64,000 nucleotides of DNA, taken from contig NC_088300.1 of the NCBI RefSeq assembly GCF_032854445.1, forward strand, positions 22,861,608 through 22,925,607. The letters run 5' to 3'. This stretch comes from Liolophura sinensis (lineage: Eukaryota; Mollusca; Polyplacophora; Chitonida; Chitonidae). Each line of letters begins with the position of its first letter. Position 1 is the stretch's first letter. This document shows, in pieces, positions 58,301 to 64,000 of this stretch. The notes beneath the pieces were generated by a model, which did not search any database, was not told where the DNA came from, and worked only from the letters and a program-made list of their open reading frames with translations. Both the position numbers and the translations under genes were made by a program.

Positions 58301-61300
58301 GTGTTTTTTAATCAATTTGAGAAGGTTCTAAAAAATGTGGAAAACAGTATTTTGTGTGGACTGCTGTCAGGATAACCTGAAAGGTGCCGAAAGTCTAACA
58401 TGCGCTTGCTTTTGAACCGGTAGTGATATATGACTTGTGATCATGTCCTTTTTGTCAGGTGTATGGAAAAAAAAATTTTCTGGTAATTTTCTGGTCCAGT
58501 AAGCATCCAGTGTTAATGCAATGCTTAGCAGCAAATGTGTAACTTTTTCAGATTATACCTGTAAAGTTCTGTTGAAAACTTATTAATATGGCGATCATGT
58601 TGCAAGGAACGACAAAAACAGATGACTGACACATTGTGGTCTGCAAAAGTCAGTTTTTGTTCACCGTACATTTATATCGTAGAGAATTCTTCTGCATGGA
58701 TTTTTTTTCAACAGTGAAATTTGCATCACTCTTCAAACCAGCTTTTCATAGCCACAAATCATTGCAGATCGAGGCAAGGTTGGCTTTCCAGAATTTTTTG
58801 TTGTATTTTCATGTTTGGAATAAATAGCATTGTCAGTTTGGTGTGAATTAATTACATGTAAGCATTCCAGATTACATGTATTTCTGTGCATTTGTCACAA
58901 AGGTGTGCACATGCATGTTTTTGTCCAATAATGTACCTCATTGAGTTATTGGTTCAAGAAAAAATCTGTTTTAAGCATTTCATTATTAATTAGAGGGTTT
59001 GTATATAAAATATTTCAGTTTATGACTTTGTGGCTCACTTTGCTTTCAGTTAAGGTAAAAAGGGCATACTTTATGCTAATAAAACTAAAAATGGACATTT
59101 CAGTTACATGTATAAATGGTAACATGAAATCCTCCACTAGATTTTTTTGTGTTGTTATTGAAAAATATTGATCGCTGTCTTCGAATTTGTAGAAAAGGAA
59201 AGGAAAGACATGGGTACAAAACAGTTTTTACACCCCATACTTGATTCATGACCGACCATTTTATGCTGTCTGGTGGTATTGATTGCTCAAGTGTTTCCAG
59301 ATGGGCCTAGAGTGTCTAAATGCTTTCACTCTTGCGCAATATTAATTTCATGAGTGCCTTACGGACTTGTGGAGGCAGAACTTATTTAAGATTTTGCACT
59401 TTAATTCTTGGAATGTATTTTTCTTACAGCTTATGTGTTCGTGTTTACCAGTCAGAGTGTGTGCTGCGGTTTTCTATTTTTTAAATCTTTGAAATAACGT
59501 TTGAGAGATTTTTCTGTGAAATAGATGCAACTGTCCAAGAGGATTTGTGAAATTAGTTTCAAACTTTCCTGATGTACATGTATATACGCAGGTCTTACCT
59601 GGCTGTTTAAAGCAGTAAGATATCACATAGCCTGAATCAACATATATATACTAAAACTTTGACAACCAAGCAATTGTGAATTTAGCAGACTTGAATGTTT
59701 AGAATTGTGTTATCCATTTAACTTGAAAATCACAGAAAATAGCAAATATCGATGTGAATTTCATATGTAACAAAAAACTGGTGCATACAGAGTTTATATG
59801 CTGTGGCAGAGGCCTCACTTCTCATTTCAATCAAAATTAAACCAGGTAGATATTATTACTGCTGGGTAATATTGATTTTGTAACTGATCTTGGTGTGTGT
59901 TTTTTTTATTTTGTTTTGTAAGAAAGTTTTTCATTCTTTGTTATTATTTTTTTGTTTTGAGGGGGTGTGGGGCAAGTTCACATTCTACCCTCAGTTTGTA
60001 GTCAGAAGATAAATGGGTCGCTCTGTGATGTTTATTGACTCCAGTAACAGAACAACATGTCTATCTATCACGGGTAATTCCCACAACGTGGACTATTTAG
60101 TAGCTGTACTCATCCTCTGTCTTCCCAGTTCGATTGCTACAGCAGATCTCCACATGATTTATGCAGCAATTGTCTGATAGATAGGCAAGACTAAGCTAGG
60201 CCAACCCTTCAAATGTGCTGGCCACTCTGCTCCAGTAATATTACAATGTTTTTGACTTCAGAGAAACATACCACAATCTGCCAACAGTGCAAGCACTGGA
60301 TGTACATCTGTCTATTCTAAAATGTTCTACAGTTGTTACAAGTATTCTATAGACATTTAGGACTGTTCTACAAACCTTGTAATTATCACAAGTTTTAATG
60401 TACCTGTAATTCCCTATTACATTACTCTGTAGTTTTAATACATTGTCCACAGCATGAAGTCCTGTTTTGTATTTTACATTTTTGTACTATATTTTAACAC
60501 ATTCCACAGTCATTGCACATTTCCACTCACATTTTTGTTAAACATAGTTTACAGCCTGATTTTCTGCATCGTTTATGTGTTATATATTTTTAGACATTTT
60601 ATATGACCTTAAAATCCTTATCTTTTACAGCTTTTAGACATGTTTTACAGCTTTTACACATGTTCTGCTTTCTTTACAGATAAATTTTTTGTATTTTGAA
60701 AACATTTTACACGTGTTTCAGAATACTTTGTAAGCTGTTTCTCATATGTTCATGAATTGTAGTGACAAAATTTTTTCAGAATGGATATTGTCTTTGAACA
60801 TTTGCGTTAGCAAGAGTATATATGTAAGACAGCTGAAATTGCCAAATTGATTTTATTTGGAAATTTGCATGATGTGTAATTCTGGACAAGTTGCCAAATT
60901 TGGACACCTTCTGCAGTTTCTGCTCAAATATACATGTACATGTACTGTTGGAGGGATACAAAGTTCATCGGTGAAAATGATCATAGCTACAGAGTCAAGA
61001 TTTGGGCAGCTTTCATGTTCTACCCTCAGCTGCAAGCCGATAGCCTTGCATTTCATAGTGAGTCTGTAAGAGGTTGCTTCAGTCGCATAAATCTTGTACA
61101 AACAGTTCCTCCCCTATATCAGAGCTTTCATCAGTTTGCTGGTGCTTGTGAGTTTTGCTGTCAGCTCTAAACACAACTTCATTCTCACAACCAGAGGCAG
61201 ATGTAACAGTGGGGAAAGATATACCAGGATCTTGACAAGTTGGGGGATTGTGTCAAAGGTTTTGTAAAGTGTAGTGGAACATTGCAGTATTTGAACACAC

Positions 61301-63041
61301 AGAGAACTGTTCAAGAAGTTAAATTTTCTCATGGGATGGAAAGTGGTTTTGAATTTATAAATCACCTAATAAAATTTTGAAATTTGTTGCAGTGCAACAA
61401 ATGTGCAGCTCCCTCAGCACATGACTGAGGAGGTGAAAGTTTGAAACCAAGAGCCATGACTGAATAATTTATTACTTTAAGGATCTAATGTTGAGCTGAT
61501 GTCACCAATTAAGAATCAGTCTTTCTAAATAGAATTGTTGTAGTCATGCTCAAAGCTATAAATCCTGATGAGTTTAGTGGACTGATCTTTACCTGATTGG
61601 ATGATGAAATAATTTCACCTTAGTAAGGTCACATCAATTGTGGGATGTAGTTAATTGTATAGTTAAAGATTTCATCTCTAAACTATGGAGACGGAATTTG
61701 GTTTCCTGCCTTGTTTTGCAGTCAATTACCCATGAAGTTGTCTTGATATTTTTCTGTCATGAGATTTGCTATATACCAAAGTGACTTTCATAGAAGAATC
61801 TGGTGTGTCATGATAATGTCAAAGAGACATGGGTTCTTTGATTTAAATGTTTATTGCGAGTCTGTATTTTAATAATCGTTTTGTGTACAGCATTTTAGTG
61901 ATGTTGGTGCGATGATCCCAATAATCCAATGAAATGGAAGAAGCATCTGCCAGAAATGGAAAAACCCTGGTTTGTGTATAACAAGTACATACACGTAGAT
62001 GAATATATAGATAATACACTTACATTTACATGCGGTAATCAGTGTGGAATGTGTCTCTAATATAACAACTCCCTCTCTTTAAGTCATACTTCGAGATACC
62101 AACGAAAGCTAAGTCGTGAATTATGCCTTAATAACTAGAGGTGTTTGAGGGCTTCTTTATCTGCTATTCTGTATGTAAATAAGGTAATTTGCACAGGATT
62201 GGCACATTTTGTGGACCTTATTTAGGGCCTGCTGTCGGGTAATTCCTAGTTTTGAAGTGAGAGTAGTTGCAGATAGCTGACGGTTCCTGGTTTATAGCAT
62301 CGTTTTGAGGCGATGTTTCGTATACATAAGACCTTACTCCTATGGGTGCTGATAAAAATGTATGAGCCTATGTCAGCCTGACGAAGATTCTGGTTGTACG
62401 ATAGAGTTCGATTTATGAAGAAGGAATGCTTTTGCTGGGAAAAGTGTTTTAAGACTGGTTTATGGCTTCTATTAGTGGGCCAATCTCATTTAATGCTTTA
62501 CAAGGATGGAAGGATAAGCCAAGGAAGGAGATACAGGCATAAGGTTGGAAAATACTGAGAAGGGATTTGCTCTTCAAATGCCATTGCTTGTCACACAAAC
62601 AGGTATAAAATGGTCAATAGCAGGGTATGTTTCTTTTGTTAAAGCTCACTTGAAAAGTTTAATATGTCCCGTTGAGAATGGATAATATGACTGTTCGGTC
62701 ATATCTGTGCAAATCAAGGGATGTTTGCAGTAGAGATCCACTGTTTACTGATTTGTGACTATATATTTATAGAAAAATAAACTGTGTTTTTCTCTGTGAA
62801 GTGTGGCACTCAATTTCCTTATGGTTTTCTATTTCTCTCAATAAAATTTGAACACAGCTGAGACAACTAAAGGATGTTTATAAGAAAAACAAATGGGCTT
62901 TGAATTTGAATGAACAATTAAGGTTTGATGTAAAACTGACTTGCATGTACATTTATGTATGGGAAACTTAACCTGCGTAAAAGAAGTGATGTGTTGTTTT
63001 GTTCTTTTTCTGTCATACATCACTGTTTGAGTTTCTGTATA
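55369..63041. other. gene desert
   Basis: No exon, element or array recognised. The 60230-60730 part has a loose recurring ttttaca/ttctaca pattern. Open frames (for example 57672-57929, 85 codons) have no recognisable domain. Confidence 0.4.
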
Positions 63042-63242
63042 CTGTAATTCTTCAACCTTTTTGCATGTTTACAGAGTGTTTATTCATTATTCTGTGCAGA
63101 CTGACAAAAAAATACTCTTTTTTGAAGCTCAGAAATTGGTCAATCCAACCAATGTAATGTTGTCTCCAAAATCAAATTAAACATGTGCATAAATTGCCCT
63201 GAAAGTTGCTCCTTTATATGCAAAAAGGTTGAGGAAATAGGG
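63042..63242. mobile_element. MITE family A copy, best preserved ends
   Basis: The left TA/CTGTAATTCTTCAACC continues ctttttgcat. The complement of the right reads TA/CCCTATTTCCTCAACC and continues ctttttgcat, so the inverted repeat is about 27 bp with few mismatches. The element is 201 bp, flanked by TA, and non-coding. Confidence 0.78.
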
Positions 63243-64000
63243 TAGTTGTATCTTTGTATTAAAATCAAAGAGGTACATGCAGCAGACAAATCGCTGCACC
63301 ATAAGAGTAGAGAATAATGTGTGTTTATAAGTAAAACTTGCAACCAGCTTATTTACGTAGGAAATGTTTCCCTTCGTAAGTATTGCGCACTCAGAGATAG
63401 AGAACATGTAAAGCATATTGTGGGCTGCAAAAATAATGGTCTTGACCCTTGATATGGGTAATAAATTTGACATATCTCGAATATAAAACCGTGGTAATTA
63501 TTCTTTCATTTACTGCATACAGTAAAATGTTAATAGACTTTCCTTTGTCTACCCAGTATGAGCATAGTTAAAATGATGCTGAGGCAGCGATCTCTGATTA
63601 ATTGTGTTGCTCTCGACTTTATCGAAGCATATCAAGTTTGTTTTATTACCAGACTACAAAAAAAAATAACTTATAGCCCAAGATACGTGAACGTTGAAAT
63701 GTTATTGATTGAGGGTACATGTGACACACTACATTGTTTGAAGTCAGACCATGGTGGGGAAAATTATCCAGTAATGGTCTATTTGACTGTCTAACTATTT
63801 AACTGTTGGTTTGGTCCCTAAAGTCCCAACCCACCAACTTTGCTGTTAATTTTCCTCATGTTGTAATTAGCTCTATTGATAGCATCTTTGTTGAACCTTG
63901 TGGCATAACCCTACAGACAATTCTTTTGACATGTTCACAGTCCCTTAGTTGGAAAATTCAATTAGTAATTTATCATGTTTGACTGTGTCCCTGCTGCTTA
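63243..64000. other. no gene recognised
   Basis: AT-rich spacer. Short open frames without motifs. Confidence 0.4.

Overview
The window looks like animal nuclear DNA, most likely from a lophotrochozoan and probably a mollusc. The evidence is spliceosomal exons with GT-AG (and one GC-AG) introns, tRNA-headed SINEs with (AAATA)n-type tails of a kind common in molluscs, many TA-flanked MITE-like elements, abundant minisatellites and AT-rich spacer. There are no bacterial-type operons, no rRNA, and no tRNA gene apart from SINE heads. The species call is an inference.

Left end (447-5544, + strand): an exon-by-exon match to CPSF2 (CPSF100), the catalytically inactive metallo-beta-lactamase/beta-CASP subunit of the mRNA 3'-end processing complex. 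Seven exons are clear and an eighth is badly eroded. They cover roughly residues 50-320 of the usual ~780 residues. The 5' exon(s) would lie left of the window and no later exons were recognised to the right. At least four single-base indels break the frame, so as given the copy cannot encode CPSF2. It is annotated as a pseudogene or partial duplicate, with consensus error as the alternative. Five of its six introns carry a recognisable SINE, MITE or foldback element or a remnant (the exception is the GC-AG intron).

7.6-31 kb: repeat-rich, no convincing gene. It holds an exact-period 87-bp minisatellite (about 25 copies) with long but probably meaningless open frames on both strands, a MITE that contains and abuts two different minisatellites (53 and 47 bp), arrays of about 22, 37, 56, 47 and 19 bp, several SINE copies with visible target-site duplications, and a 29-bp tail-only retro-insertion inside an older SINE.

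31-64 kb: mostly gene desert with one intact gene, a single-exon rhodopsin-class GPCR on the minus strand (40099-41304, 401 aa). All class A landmarks are present and it resembles the NPY/NPF/sNPF/PrRP group of neuropeptide receptors. An upstream ORF of six codons lies in its presumed 5' leader. MITE copies, two (TA)n tracts (one forming a large palindrome) and a tandem duplication punctuate the desert. A few stretches (about 22.6-23.0, 33.1-33.5, 37.8-38.1 kb) look compositionally different and rich in homeodomain-type TAAT/ATTA words, and could be cis-regulatory.

No new multi-gene system is apparent. The most informative signals are the frame-broken CPSF2 copy, the coupling of minisatellites to MITE ends, and the fixed-length 87-bp array.
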